DNA of 64,000 nucleotides from SH-MAG3 sp035461245. Its GTDB lineage: Bacteria > Gemmatimonadota > Gemmatimonadetes > Longimicrobiales > RSA9. The stretch is from NCBI GenBank assembly GCA_035461245.1, contig DATHVP010000064.1:18401-82400 (forward strand), in the 5' to 3' direction. Position 1 is the first letter of the stretch. Each line of letters starts with the position of its first letter. A program made the translations under genes and the position numbers. The notes under the pieces were generated by a model. It was not told the DNA's origin and searched no databases. It saw only the letters and a list, made by a program, of their open reading frames with translations. Positions 16,880 to 25,656 of this stretch are shown here, one piece after another.

Positions 16880-18039
16880 CGGGGGGCGGCGCCGGCCCGG
16901 CTCCCGGGCGTGTAGCTGCCCAGCACGCGCGGCCCTGACGCGCCCGTGGCGGACGGCACGTTCGCCGGCAGTCCCCTCAGGTGGGCCCAGGCGAGGACTG
17001 CAAAGGCGACGGCTTCCTTCGCGTCAGGGGGCACCCCCAGTGCGTCGGGCCGCGCGTGCACAGGCACGGGCAGGCGGCGGGCGATCCGCTGGACCAACTG
17101 CGGGTTCAGGGCGCCGCCGCCGGTTATGACCATCTCATCCACGCCGCGCGGGAGCACCCAGCGCGTCACGGCGTCAGCGACGGAGCGGGCGGTCAGTTCC
17201 GTCAGCGTCGCGATGAGCGATGCCCACGCCTCGTTGTCCGCCGGCTGCCGCCGGTCCACCAGCTGCTGGACATACAGCCTGCCAAAGACCTCACGACCGG
17301 TTGAACGCGGCGGCTCCCGCTGGAAGAACGGATGGGCCAGCAACTCTGCCAGCAGCTCCTCGTCCACGGCGCCGCCGGCAGCCCAGGCACCGTCCCGGTC
17401 GAACGTGTTCGACCCGCCGGACGCGAGTTCCACGGCCGCGTCCATGAGCGCGTTGCCGGGCCCGGTGTCGAAGGCCAGGATGGGCTCGTCCGCGCCCCGC
17501 GGCGGCAGCCATGTCAGGTTGGCCATGCCGCCTATGTTCTGCAGCACGCGCCGTTTAGTAGCGTGGGAGAACAGTAGATGGTCCACCCACGGCACCAGCG
17601 GGGCGCCCTCGCCGCCTGCAGCCATGTCCCGGGCGCGGAAATCACTTATGACGGGGATGCCAGTCCGCTCGGCGATGGTGGCCGCGCAGCCGAGTTGCAG
17701 CGTGGCACCGCGATGGCCCCCACCTGGTGGCTCGTGCCACACCGTCTGCCCGTGGGACCCCACCGCCGCGACGTCTGCCGGCTCGACACCCGCATCGTGG
17801 CAGACACGGAGCGCCGCGTCGGCGAACCATTCGCCCAGGTCAGCGTGCAGCCGGCACAGCGCTGCTGCAGTCCCATTGAGGATGCCTTCATGGATAGCCT
17901 GGCGCTGGTCCGGCGTGTACGGCCGCTCCGCGAACGCCCGCAGCTCCCAGCGTGGGGCTTCGGCAGGCCCGTCCAGGTCCACCAGCGCGGCGTCAACGCC
18001 GTCCAGTGACGTGCCCGACATGAGGCCGATGACCAGCAC
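16876..18039 (-). CDS. anmK: Anhydro-N-acetylmuramic acid kinase
   Basis: The protein begins VLVIGLMSGTSLDGVDAALVD, the AnmK signature, and continues with AVGSHGQTVWHEP, FDTGPGNALMDA and ITGGGALNP segments of the sugar-kinase/ASKHA fold. It opens and phosphorylates 1,6-anhydro-MurNAc to MurNAc-6-phosphate, the substrate of MurQ. The start is GTG, overlapping the murQ TAG by one base; the stop overlaps the nagZ start by 4 nt. At 387 residues it is about normal length. Confidence 0.96.
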   Translation of the reverse strand: MLVIGLMSGTSLDGVDAALVDLDGPAEAPRWELRAFAERPYTPDQRQAIHEGILNGTAAALCRLHADLGEWFADAALRVCHDAGVEPADVAAVGSHGQTVWHEPPGGGHRGATLQLGCAATIAERTGIPVISDFRARDMAAGGEGAPLVPWVDHLLFSHATKRRVLQNIGGMANLTWLPPRGADEPILAFDTGPGNALMDAAVELASGGSNTFDRDGAWAAGGAVDEELLAELLAHPFFQREPPRSTGREVFGRLYVQQLVDRRQPADNEAWASLIATLTELTARSVADAVTRWVLPRGVDEMVITGGGALNPQLVQRIARRLPVPVHARPDALGVPPDAKEAVAFAVLAWAHLRGLPANVPSATGASGPRVLGSYTPGSRAGAAPR

Positions 18040-18959
18040 TACACGGCCCCCAGGTCGGGAATGACACGGGCGATACGCCCGCCCTCGGCGTCCAGGCGCT
18101 GTCGGGCCTCCGCCGCCGTGACACCCAGTCGGCCCATGACGATGGCCACCTTCACATGACCGCTGGAGCGCTCCAGTAATGCCGTGGCATCGGTGCGTGT
18201 CACACCCAGCGTTTCCATGAGGATGCGCTCGCCCCGGTCCTGCAGCTTCTCGCAGGTCACCTGCAGGTCCACCATGAGGTTGCCAAAGACCTTGCCGAGC
18301 ATGACCATGGACGCCGTCGTGATCGTGTTCAGCACCATCTTGGTGGCGGTACCGGCCTTCATCCGCGTGGAACCGGTGATGACCTCGGGGCCGACGAGCG
18401 GCGCGATGACGACGTCGTGCATCTCCTGCAGCTCCGGGCTCGGGTAGGTGCAGAGCAGGAACCCCGTCCGGGCACCGCGCTCCCGGGCGCGCGCCAGGGC
18501 GCCATGGACGAAGGGCGTCGTCCCGGACGTAGCGATGCCCAGTACGAAGTCGGCGCTGCCGATGTCATGCCCGTCAACGGCGGCCGCGCCGTCCCCGGGA
18601 TGGTCCTCGGCGCCCTCCTGGGCCCGGACCAGCGCGTCAAGGCCGCCCGCTATGATGCCCTGCACCATGTCGGGATCCGTGCCGTACGTCGGCGGCATCT
18701 CCGTGGCGTCCAGGACGCCGAGGCGGCCGGACGTGCCGGCCCCCACGTAGAAGAGGCGTCCACCTCGGCGGAAGGTGTCCGACACCAGTTCAATGGCCCG
18801 GGCAATCGCCTCGCGCTCCTCGCCCACGGCGTCCGCCACCATGCGGTCCTCGGCGTTGATGAGGTCCACAACTTCCAGCGGCGACAGCTGGTCAATGCGC
18901 ATGCTGCGCGGGTTGCGCTGCTCCGTCAGGCGCTGGTCGAACGGTCGTCTGTTTTCCAT
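18039..18959 (-). CDS. murQ: N-acetylmuramic acid 6-phosphate etherase
   Basis: I start at the ATG at 18959 (MENRRPFDQRLTEQRNPRS), which gives 306 residues, the usual family length. The SIS domain is clear: FYVGAGTSGRLGVLDATEMPPTYG, LGIATSGTTPFV and VITGSTRMKAGTATKMVLN. The C-terminal helical region (TRTDATALLERSSGHVKVA) is also typical. The enzyme cleaves the lactyl ether of MurNAc-6-phosphate to GlcNAc-6-phosphate and lactate. It is the first gene of the murQ-anmK-nagZ recycling run and diverges from the M20 peptidase across 72 bp. Confidence 0.97.
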   Translation of the reverse strand: MENRRPFDQRLTEQRNPRSMRIDQLSPLEVVDLINAEDRMVADAVGEEREAIARAIELVSDTFRRGGRLFYVGAGTSGRLGVLDATEMPPTYGTDPDMVQGIIAGGLDALVRAQEGAEDHPGDGAAAVDGHDIGSADFVLGIATSGTTPFVHGALARARERGARTGFLLCTYPSPELQEMHDVVIAPLVGPEVITGSTRMKAGTATKMVLNTITTASMVMLGKVFGNLMVDLQVTCEKLQDRGERILMETLGVTRTDATALLERSSGHVKVAIVMGRLGVTAAEARQRLDAEGGRIARVIPDLGAV

Positions 18960-19031
18960 CGTTGCCGCAACTTGCCACGCATTTTGCACGCCCGGTAGAT
19001 TGGCCGCACAAGTTACCGGGAGCACGGACAC

Positions 19032-20207
19032 ATGACCAGCCTGCTACGCAGCGCCACCGCCATCCAGGATGACCTCATCGCCATGCGGCGGGACCTGCAC
19101 GCCCATCCGGAGCTGGCGTTTCAGGAGCATCGGACCGCCGGCGTGGCGGCAGACGCCGTCGAGGCCCTCGGGTACCGGGTGCGCCGTGGTGTTGGACGCA
19201 CCGGCATCGTGGCTGAGCTCGGCGACGGCGGACCCGTCGTCGCCCTGCGCGCCGACATGGACGCCCTGCCCATCCAGGAAGCCGGTGACGCGACCTATCG
19301 GTCTACCGTGCAGGGTGTGATGCACGCCTGCGGGCACGATGCCCACGTGTCCATGCTCGTCGGCGCGGCACGCCTGCTGGCGGACGCGCACCGGGCCGGC
19401 AGCATGAACGGTACGGTGCGGCTGCTGTTCCAGCCGTCGGAGGAATCATCCGACGACGAGGGGCTCAGCGGCGCTGCGCGCATGGTGGACGACGGCGCCA
19501 TGGCCGGCGTCGACTTCGTCTTCGGCATGCACATCGGCGCGCACCTGCCCATGGGCCGCGTGTACATCTCGGACGGCCCCATCATGGCGGGGTCGGACCT
19601 GTTCACCGGCACGGTGTTCGGCAACAGCTCGCACGCCGGGCGCCCGCACGAAGGCACCGACGCCATCGTGCTGGCCGCGCACGTGATCCTGGCGTGTCAG
19701 ATGGGTACGGCCCGCCGCATGTCGCCTCACGCCGAGGGGACCCTGTCCATCGGCACCATCCAGGGCGGCTTCGCCGAGAATGTCCTCGCCGAATCCGTGT
19801 CCGTGCGCGGCACCATCCGTTATTTCGACGACGAGGTCCGCACCACGCTGCGGGACGCCCTCCACCGTGGCTTTACAGTTGCAGAGGCCCTCGGCGGCCG
19901 CTCCGAAGTGCGGCTCAAGGAGGGGTATCCGCCGGTGGTCAATGACACTGTCGCGACCGGCTTGGCGCAGCAGGCCGTCGCCACAGCGCTGGGCGCGGAC
20001 GTCATCGAACCGTTCCAGCCCATGATGGGCGCAGAGGATTTCGCGATCCTGGCGCGCGAGGCGCCGGGCTGCTTCATCTGGCTGGGCGCGGCTCTCGAGC
20101 CGCCGCGGGAACACCACCACCCCGCCTTCGATATAGACGAGGGCGCACTGCCCCGCGGTGCCGCGATCCTGGCAGCCTGCGCCCTCACGACGATGGAACG
20201 TGAATGA
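19032..20207 (+). CDS. M20-family amidohydrolase / metallopeptidase
   Basis: The 391-residue protein has the M20D layout: RRDLHAHPELAFQEHRTA, ALRADMDALPIQE, MHACGHDAHVSMLVGAA with metal ligands Cys/His/Asp, FQPSEES, and a late HPAFDIDEGAL segment. It is like N-acyl-L-amino acid or IAA-amino acid hydrolases and is cytosolic. The ATG is preceded by CGGGAG about 9 nt upstream. It shares a 72-bp divergent region with murQ and overlaps the next gene by 4 nt. The natural substrate, possibly an N-acylated amino acid, cannot be read from sequence. Confidence 0.93.
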   Translation: MTSLLRSATAIQDDLIAMRRDLHAHPELAFQEHRTAGVAADAVEALGYRVRRGVGRTGIVAELGDGGPVVALRADMDALPIQEAGDATYRSTVQGVMHACGHDAHVSMLVGAARLLADAHRAGSMNGTVRLLFQPSEESSDDEGLSGAARMVDDGAMAGVDFVFGMHIGAHLPMGRVYISDGPIMAGSDLFTGTVFGNSSHAGRPHEGTDAIVLAAHVILACQMGTARRMSPHAEGTLSIGTIQGGFAENVLAESVSVRGTIRYFDDEVRTTLRDALHRGFTVAEALGGRSEVRLKEGYPPVVNDTVATGLAQQAVATALGADVIEPFQPMMGAEDFAILAREAPGCFIWLGAALEPPREHHHPAFDIDEGALPRGAAILAACALTTMERE

Positions 20208-20812
20208 TGAAGAAACCGATGACGACGGCGCTCTGCGCCGCGCTGCTGCTTACCGCCGCCACCGTCACCACCGTCCAGGCCCAGGCCCGGACATGGGTGG
20301 ACGTGCATGGCCTGATGTACACGAACATCGCCGGATTCCACGATCCCGGCACAGGTTCGGATTGGGCCTTCGATGACAACGCCTTCGGCCTGGGGCTCGG
20401 CGCCCATCACGAGGTCACGCCGGGCCTGCTGCTCGGAGGGGATGTCTCGCTGGCTCGCCCCTCCTACGAGCGACGCATTACCGGCACGCGCACCGCCATC
20501 CCCGGCGCCACAGGCACGGCTACCATCGGCACTGCCATGGCCAGCGGCCGCTACGCCTACGGCGGTGGCGGCGACCTGGGCTTCTACCTGAGCGGCGGCG
20601 TCGGCACCATCGCTTACCACCTGGAGGACCGGGGCGAGTGGAACGCGGACTTCGCCCTGCGCGCGGGAACGGGCCTGGAGTTCCGCCTCACCACCACGCG
20701 GGCACTCTACCTGGAATGGGGCCGCATCTGGGGCTACCACGAGCGGGATGGTGTTGGCGGCGGCGCCGCGCAGCACTCTGCCCTGAAGCTTGGGTTCCGG
20801 CTGGGAACCTGA
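20204..20812 (+). CDS. Predicted outer-membrane beta-barrel protein, unknown function
   Basis: The 202-residue protein has a clear signal peptide (AALLLTAATVTTVQAQA) and then alternating, Gly/Tyr/Ala-rich strands such as GFYLSGGVGTIAY and YLEWGRIWGY, ending in KLGFRLGT. That pattern suits a small outer-membrane or OmpA-like barrel. Its start ATG lies inside the stop of the M20 gene (ATGATGAAG), so translation is probably coupled. The convergent gap to the ABC permease is 78 bp and holds a duplicated GGCGAACCGG. Confidence 0.7.
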   Translation: MMKKPMTTALCAALLLTAATVTTVQAQARTWVDVHGLMYTNIAGFHDPGTGSDWAFDDNAFGLGLGAHHEVTPGLLLGGDVSLARPSYERRITGTRTAIPGATGTATIGTAMASGRYAYGGGGDLGFYLSGGVGTIAYHLEDRGEWNADFALRAGTGLEFRLTTTRALYLEWGRIWGYHERDGVGGGAAQHSALKLGFRLGT

Positions 20813-20890
20813 CAGTCGCGCGCGGCTTGCCGCTGGATGTCCGGCCGCGGCGAACCGGGTCCGGCGAACCGGTCGCGGCAATCCGCGCCT

Positions 20891-22255
20891 TCACGTCCTG
20901 AGGCTCAGCCCGTCCGCCAGGCTGTTGCGATAGGCTTTGAGCGCCGGCACCAGCCCGATGAGGAACGAAGCCACGATCACAGCGCCCAGGTACAGGTACC
21001 CGGTGCCGCTGGGCGCCACGATGGGCAGGTAGACGCCGAAGTTGGCCTCCACAAAGCCGGCCAGCAGGAACAGCAGGGCATAGACCAGCCCGACGCCGGT
21101 GAGGACGCCGGCCAGCCCCAGCAGCCCTGACTCGAGCACCAGCAGCAACACGATCTTCGGTGCGCTGGTCCCCACGGCGCGGAGGATTGCCATCTCCCGG
21201 CGGCGCGCTTCCAGCGACGAGTACAGGGACAGCAGCATGCCGATGAGGCCGACGCCGACGACAAAGAAGGTCACGATCCGGAGCGCACCCTCGGCATAGC
21301 CCACTCCGCGCCACATCTCCGCCAGCGCGACACCGGGCAGGATCGCCGTCAGGGGCTCGTCCTCGAAGGTATTGACCTCCCGCTGCAACTGCAGGGTGGC
21401 GATGCGGGTGGTGGCGCCCAGGAAGAAGGCGGTGATCTGCTCCGGCGGCTGGTCGCTGTCGTGGGCGTGTCCTGCGACGGCGTCGGCGGCATGATCATGA
21501 GCGCCGGCCGGTGACGTGTCGCCCTGCGCACCCGGCATGCCCCCGCTGAAGTCAGGCATCCCGCCGCTGAAGTCAGGGCGGCCGCCGGCGCCCGGCCCGC
21601 CGAATGGATCCGACATGAAGCCTTCATGCATGGCGTCAATCCCCTGCAGCGTCACGTACAGGGATCGGTCAACGGGGGTGAAGGTGCGCTCGAGGATGCC
21701 AACGACACGGAACGGATGCTCATCGTGATCCATGATGCCCGTGCCGTGCAGGCCGTGGGTGATGACGACGTCGTCGCCCATGGTGTAGCCGAGTTCGGCC
21801 GCGACCTGGTGTCCGAGCACCAGGTCGTGCACGTCGTGGGGCCGGGTGCCTTCGGCGATCCGGACCTCCCTGCCCTGCCCATAGCGGAAGTGCTGGTAGA
21901 AGGAGCTGTCCGTGCCCACCACCCGGAACCCACGATGGCTGTCGCCCAGCGAGATGGGGATGGTCCAGGCGACGGCGGGGTGGTCGCGCAGCTGCTCATA
22001 CGTGCTCCACGACATGTTGTTGGTGGGAGAGCCGATGCCGAACACCGAGTACAGCAGCAGCTGCATCGAGCTGCCCCGGGCGCCCACGATCAGGTCGGTG
22101 CGGCTTATGGTGTTCGAGAAGCTCTGGCGCATGCCGGCCCGCACGTTCTCGATGCCCAGCAGCAGTGCTACGCTCAGGGCGATGGACAGCAGCGTCAGCG
22201 TGCTGGCGAGGGCCCGGTTCATCAGCGACTTGCGGACGAGGGTCAGCACGAACAT
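20891..22255 (-). CDS. FtsX/MacB-type ABC transporter permease with a His/Asp/Gly-rich insert
   Basis: The start at 22255 overlaps the ATPase stop (TGATG), giving 454 residues. It has one N-terminal helix (ALASTLTLLSIALSVALLLGI), a MacB-like periplasmic domain, and three C-terminal helices with LEARRREMAILRAVG, the FtsX-domain hallmark. The periplasmic domain carries a low-complexity insert containing PDFSGGM twice and a His-rich stretch (AHDHAADAVAGHAHDSD), which might bind metal. Together with the ATPase and DUF3299 protein it resembles the zrgB/C/E part of the Vibrio zinc-regulated system; that reading is inference. Confidence 0.88.
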   Translation of the reverse strand: MFVLTLVRKSLMNRALASTLTLLSIALSVALLLGIENVRAGMRQSFSNTISRTDLIVGARGSSMQLLLYSVFGIGSPTNNMSWSTYEQLRDHPAVAWTIPISLGDSHRGFRVVGTDSSFYQHFRYGQGREVRIAEGTRPHDVHDLVLGHQVAAELGYTMGDDVVITHGLHGTGIMDHDEHPFRVVGILERTFTPVDRSLYVTLQGIDAMHEGFMSDPFGGPGAGGRPDFSGGMPDFSGGMPGAQGDTSPAGAHDHAADAVAGHAHDSDQPPEQITAFFLGATTRIATLQLQREVNTFEDEPLTAILPGVALAEMWRGVGYAEGALRIVTFFVVGVGLIGMLLSLYSSLEARRREMAILRAVGTSAPKIVLLLVLESGLLGLAGVLTGVGLVYALLFLLAGFVEANFGVYLPIVAPSGTGYLYLGAVIVASFLIGLVPALKAYRNSLADGLSLRT

Positions 22256-22989
22256 CAGCGGGCCGCCTCCCGGTTCAACTCCGTCAGTGACAGTGCCCGG
22301 TCGAACAGGTGCTCGAGCTGGCGGTCGTGGCTGACGAACAGCAGCGTCGAACCCGCATCCCTGCAGCGCTCGAACAGAAGCTGCAGAAATCCTTCCCTGC
22401 GGTCCGAGTCCAGTGCAGACGTCGGCTCGTCGGCGATGACGAGTTCGGGTGCGCCGATCAGGGCGCGGGCAGCCGCCACCCGTTGCTGCTGACCCACACT
22501 GAGCCGCGTGACGCCCTCGTCCATCAACGCGTCCAGGGCGAGGGAGGAAGCCAGCCGCCGGGCCGCGGCCTCCGGCGTCTCGCTGCCGAGACGGGCGCGG
22601 CGTTCCGCGCTGACCCGGCACGGCAGCACGATGTTCTCCTCGACGCTGAGGTACGGGATGAGGTTGAAGAGCTGGAAGATGTAGCCGATGTGGCCGGCTC
22701 GCAGCGCGTCGCGCCGGCGATCCGACAATCGGGTCAGGTCCGTGCCCAGCACGTGGACGGCACCGGAATCTGCACGGAGCACGCCGGCGACCAGCCCGAG
22801 CAGCGTCGTCTTGCCGCTGCCGCTGGGACCGTAGATGAAGACACGCTCGCCCCGCTCCACCCGCAGCCCGGGAACGTGCAGCACCGTGTTGCCGCGTGTG
22901 TACGCGAAGCGCACGTCATCCAGCGATACGGCCGGGGCATGCGCCGCCGCCTGCATGCCCCGGCCCTGCTCCATCGTCGAGCTATTCAT
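22255..22989 (-). CDS. ABC transporter ATP-binding protein, LolD/MacB type
   Basis: The 244-residue ATPase has Walker A GPSGSGKTT, a Q-loop in YIFQLFNLIPYLSVEENIVLP, signature LSVGQQQRVAAARAL, and Walker B LVIADEPTSALD with a switch His in LLFVSHDRQ. The signature reads LSVGQ rather than LSGGQ, as is frequent in the LolD/MacB group. It serves the permease encoded immediately downstream with a one-base overlap and follows the DUF3299 gene by about 63 bp. Substrate is unknown; family members mostly drive conformational work on periplasmic or lipoprotein clients. Confidence 0.93.
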   Translation of the reverse strand: MNSSTMEQGRGMQAAAHAPAVSLDDVRFAYTRGNTVLHVPGLRVERGERVFIYGPSGSGKTTLLGLVAGVLRADSGAVHVLGTDLTRLSDRRRDALRAGHIGYIFQLFNLIPYLSVEENIVLPCRVSAERRARLGSETPEAAARRLASSLALDALMDEGVTRLSVGQQQRVAAARALIGAPELVIADEPTSALDSDRREGFLQLLFERCRDAGSTLLFVSHDRQLEHLFDRALSLTELNREAAR

Positions 22990-23052
22990 TGTTCATATCC
23001 GGCCCGGGGGCCCCTATCGGTCGGCCGGCCGGGATTCCGCCGGTGGCAGGGG

Positions 23053-23598
23053 CTAGCCCTCGTAGGGCGCGATGCGGTCTGCCGAGACCTGGTAGCCGAT
23101 GACGCCGTACGGACTCTCCACGTTCTCGATGGCCAGTTTGCCGATGACCCACACCGGGTCCCACAGGTTCACCGCGATACGGCGGTTCCGCTGCATCAGC
23201 ACGTGGGCCATCTGGTTCGGCGGCGGCGGCGGCACGTGGATGCACGCCCCGAAATACGGGACCAGGATGAACTCCGTGACCTCCTCCTCCCAGTCCTCCA
23301 GCGGCACCATGAAGCCGGGGATCCGGACCTCCTGCCCATTGAGAGCCTTCAGCGTCTCCGGCATGTCGCCAGTCCGGTAGTTCAGCGCGGCCATGGTCTT
23401 CCAGTCGAGAGTAACCGGATTGCCCGCCTGCAGATCCGCCTGGATCTGCGCAGCTATGGCGTCGACTTCCGCTTCACTGAGCACGATGTCGGAAGGTGCT
23501 GGCCTCATTCCCGTTGCCGTTATCACCACGAGGGCCAGCACGGCCAGGCGCGGTGCCAGGGACACATCATGAGTTGCCAGACGCAGGAATCGGAACAT
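23053..23598 (-). CDS. DUF3299-family secreted protein
   Basis: The ATG at 23598 follows GGGAGAAGG and opens a signal-like hydrophobic N-terminus. The mature part contains the DUF3299 hallmark: VRIPGFMVPLE followed by TEFILVPYFGACIHVPPPPPNQ, and a late ENVESPYGVIGYQV segment. Members are periplasmic proteins of unknown biochemistry, often encoded beside LolD/FtsX-type ABC transporters, as here (63 bp before the ATPase). In Vibrio such a gene belongs to the zinc-regulated zrg operon. It has 181 residues and heads the operon, divergent from ggt over about 256 bp in which I see no convincing operator. Confidence 0.88.
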   Translation of the reverse strand: MFRFLRLATHDVSLAPRLAVLALVVITATGMRPAPSDIVLSEAEVDAIAAQIQADLQAGNPVTLDWKTMAALNYRTGDMPETLKALNGQEVRIPGFMVPLEDWEEEVTEFILVPYFGACIHVPPPPPNQMAHVLMQRNRRIAVNLWDPVWVIGKLAIENVESPYGVIGYQVSADRIAPYEG

Positions 23599-23854
23599 TG
23601 ACCTTCTCCCGTGACTCAGATACATGAACAGAAGCCGGGCGCCACGACGATAGCCCGGCGGCACGACACGGTCAACTATCGCGGCCGGCCTGCTGCGCGG
23701 CCAGCATTCGATCCGCCGACGCGACACACGGCGGTCGGCGCATCACCGGTGGCGTAGGCCGCCGGCGTCGCGGTACCTTGCGAGTATACATGATATGCGC
23801 CGCGGCAGCTCAGGTTCCGGCGCGACGAAAAGCACGACCCGTACGAGGTGCCGA

Positions 23855-25588
23855 ATGAAGACGTATCAGTGGCTGACAACCCTGGTCCTGGCCGCATGCA
23901 CCACTGCCGTTCCTGACCGGTCCGTCCAGCAGGACCTGTCCAGCATACCGGCCGCGTGGCCGCATACCACCGCCGACGCGACGGAAGCGCCGTCGGCCAT
24001 GGTGGTGACGGACGCCCCACTGGCCACGGAGGTCGGCGTCCAGGTCATGCGCGACGGCGGCAACGCGGTGGACGCCGCGGTAGCCGTGGCCTTTGCGCTG
24101 GCCGTGGTCTACCCCGAAGCCGGGAACATCGGCGGCGGCGGCTTCATGGTCACGCGGATGGCCGACGGCACCAGCGCCGCGCTGGATTTCCGGGAGAAGG
24201 CGCCGCTGGCCGCGCACAGGGACATGTTCCTCGACGACGCCGGTGAACTGACGGAGGCGTCCGTCCGCGGCCATCTGGCGTCCGGTGTGCCGGGCGCCGT
24301 GATGGGCCTGTGGGAAGCGCACCGCCGACTGGGCACCCGCCCCTGGGCGGAGCTGGTGGCGCCCGCTATCCGGCTCGCCGAGGACGGCTTCACTGTGGAC
24401 CAGGAACTGGCGGCGTCCCTGCGCAACTACGCCAACCTGCTGCGTCAGTTTGAAGGCTCTGCCGAGTTGTTCCTGTCAGGCGGGGAACCACCCGCCGCGG
24501 GCAGCCGCTGGCGCAACCCGGACCTGGGCCGGGTACTCCGCCGCATCGCCGAGGACGGGCCGGCAGGCTTCTACGAAGGCGAGACCGCCGACCTGATCGT
24601 GGCTGAAATGCGACGGGGCGGCGGCATCATCACCCACGAGGACCTGCGCAGGTACCGGGCGGAGTGGCGCACGCCGGTGGAGTTCAGCTACCGTGGCCAC
24701 CACATCATTTCCATGCCGCCGGCCTCATCCGGCGGGATCACGCTGGCCATCATCGGCAACATCCTGGATGGCTACCCGCTGGACCGGCTCGGCTGGCACA
24801 CTGACGTCACGCTGCACCTCATGGCAGAGGCCATGCGCCGTGCGTTTGCGGATCGAAACCACTACCTGGGGGACCCGGCCTTCGTGGAGTTCCCGCAGGC
24901 GACGCTGACGTCCGGGGCCTACGCAGCACGGCTCCGGGAAACCATCGACCGGGATCGGGCCACCCCCTCAACTGACGTGCTGCCCGGCATGGTGGAGCAG
25001 CCGGAACCGACCCATACGACGCACTTCTCCGTCGTGGACCCCCACGGCAACGCCGTCGCCCTCACCACCACCATCAACGGGCTCTACGGCTCAGGCGTAA
25101 CCATCCGGGGCGCCGGCATCGTCATGAACAACGAGATGGATGATTTCGCCGCGAAGCCGGGCTCGCCCAACATGTTCGGGCTCGTGCAGGGTGAGGCCAA
25201 TGCCATTGAACCGGAGAAGCGGATGCTCTCCGCCATGACGCCCACCATCGTGCTGGACCCGGCGGGTGACGTGCTCATGGTCACCGGCGCCCGCGGCGGG
25301 CCGCGCATCATTACCGCCGTGTTCCAGGTCATCTCGAACGTCCTCGACCACGGCATGGACGTGGCCACGGCCGTGCGCGCACCACGGGTCCATCACCAGC
25401 ACCTGCCGGATGCACTGTTCCACGAGTCCAGCGGCATGGGCGCCACGCGCATCGGCCAGCTCGAAGCCATGGGGCACACCATCCAGTCCCGGGCTACCGT
25501 GGGGACGGCGCCCACCATCCTGCGGCGCGGCAGCGTCTGGACCGCCGCACCCGACCCGCGCACCGGCGGGAGTGCCGGCGGCTTCTGA
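23855..25588 (+). CDS. ggt: Gamma-glutamyltranspeptidase, lipoprotein form
   Basis: The 577-residue protein begins with a lipoprotein signal (TTLVLAACTT) and shows GGNAVDAAVAVAFALAVVYPEAGNIGGGGFM of the N-terminal nucleophile fold. The self-cleavage site precedes the catalytic Thr in HTTHFSVVDPHGNAVA, and the oxyanion-loop region is AGIVMNNEMDDF. It cleaves gamma-glutamyl bonds, for example in glutathione, in the periplasm. The start at 23855 is chosen for the signal peptide, although its ribosome site is weak. The gene stands alone and ends at a strong hairpin. Confidence 0.95.
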   Translation: MKTYQWLTTLVLAACTTAVPDRSVQQDLSSIPAAWPHTTADATEAPSAMVVTDAPLATEVGVQVMRDGGNAVDAAVAVAFALAVVYPEAGNIGGGGFMVTRMADGTSAALDFREKAPLAAHRDMFLDDAGELTEASVRGHLASGVPGAVMGLWEAHRRLGTRPWAELVAPAIRLAEDGFTVDQELAASLRNYANLLRQFEGSAELFLSGGEPPAAGSRWRNPDLGRVLRRIAEDGPAGFYEGETADLIVAEMRRGGGIITHEDLRRYRAEWRTPVEFSYRGHHIISMPPASSGGITLAIIGNILDGYPLDRLGWHTDVTLHLMAEAMRRAFADRNHYLGDPAFVEFPQATLTSGAYAARLRETIDRDRATPSTDVLPGMVEQPEPTHTTHFSVVDPHGNAVALTTTINGLYGSGVTIRGAGIVMNNEMDDFAAKPGSPNMFGLVQGEANAIEPEKRMLSAMTPTIVLDPAGDVLMVTGARGGPRIITAVFQVISNVLDHGMDVATAVRAPRVHHQHLPDALFHESSGMGATRIGQLEAMGHTIQSRATVGTAPTILRRGSVWTAAPDPRTGGSAGGF

Positions 25589-25593
25589 CGACG

Positions 25594-25628
25594 AGGGGGC
25601 GGAAACGCGCTTCGCGTCCCGCCCCCCT
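25594..25628 (+). terminator. GC-rich hairpin after ggt
   Basis: Six bases after the ggt stop, AGGGGGCGG and ACGCG pair with CGCGT and CCGCCCCCCT around a small loop with minor bulges. No T tract follows. The convergent gene at 25657-26562 may share it. Confidence 0.65.
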
Positions 25629-25656
25629 GAAGCTGGGCCCGGCGCCCGCCTGTCGA

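Noticed and set aside
23599..23854. Zur-type operator before the DUF3299 operon
   Set aside because: I looked for an AT-rich palindrome like the one before the Fur-family gene and found none.
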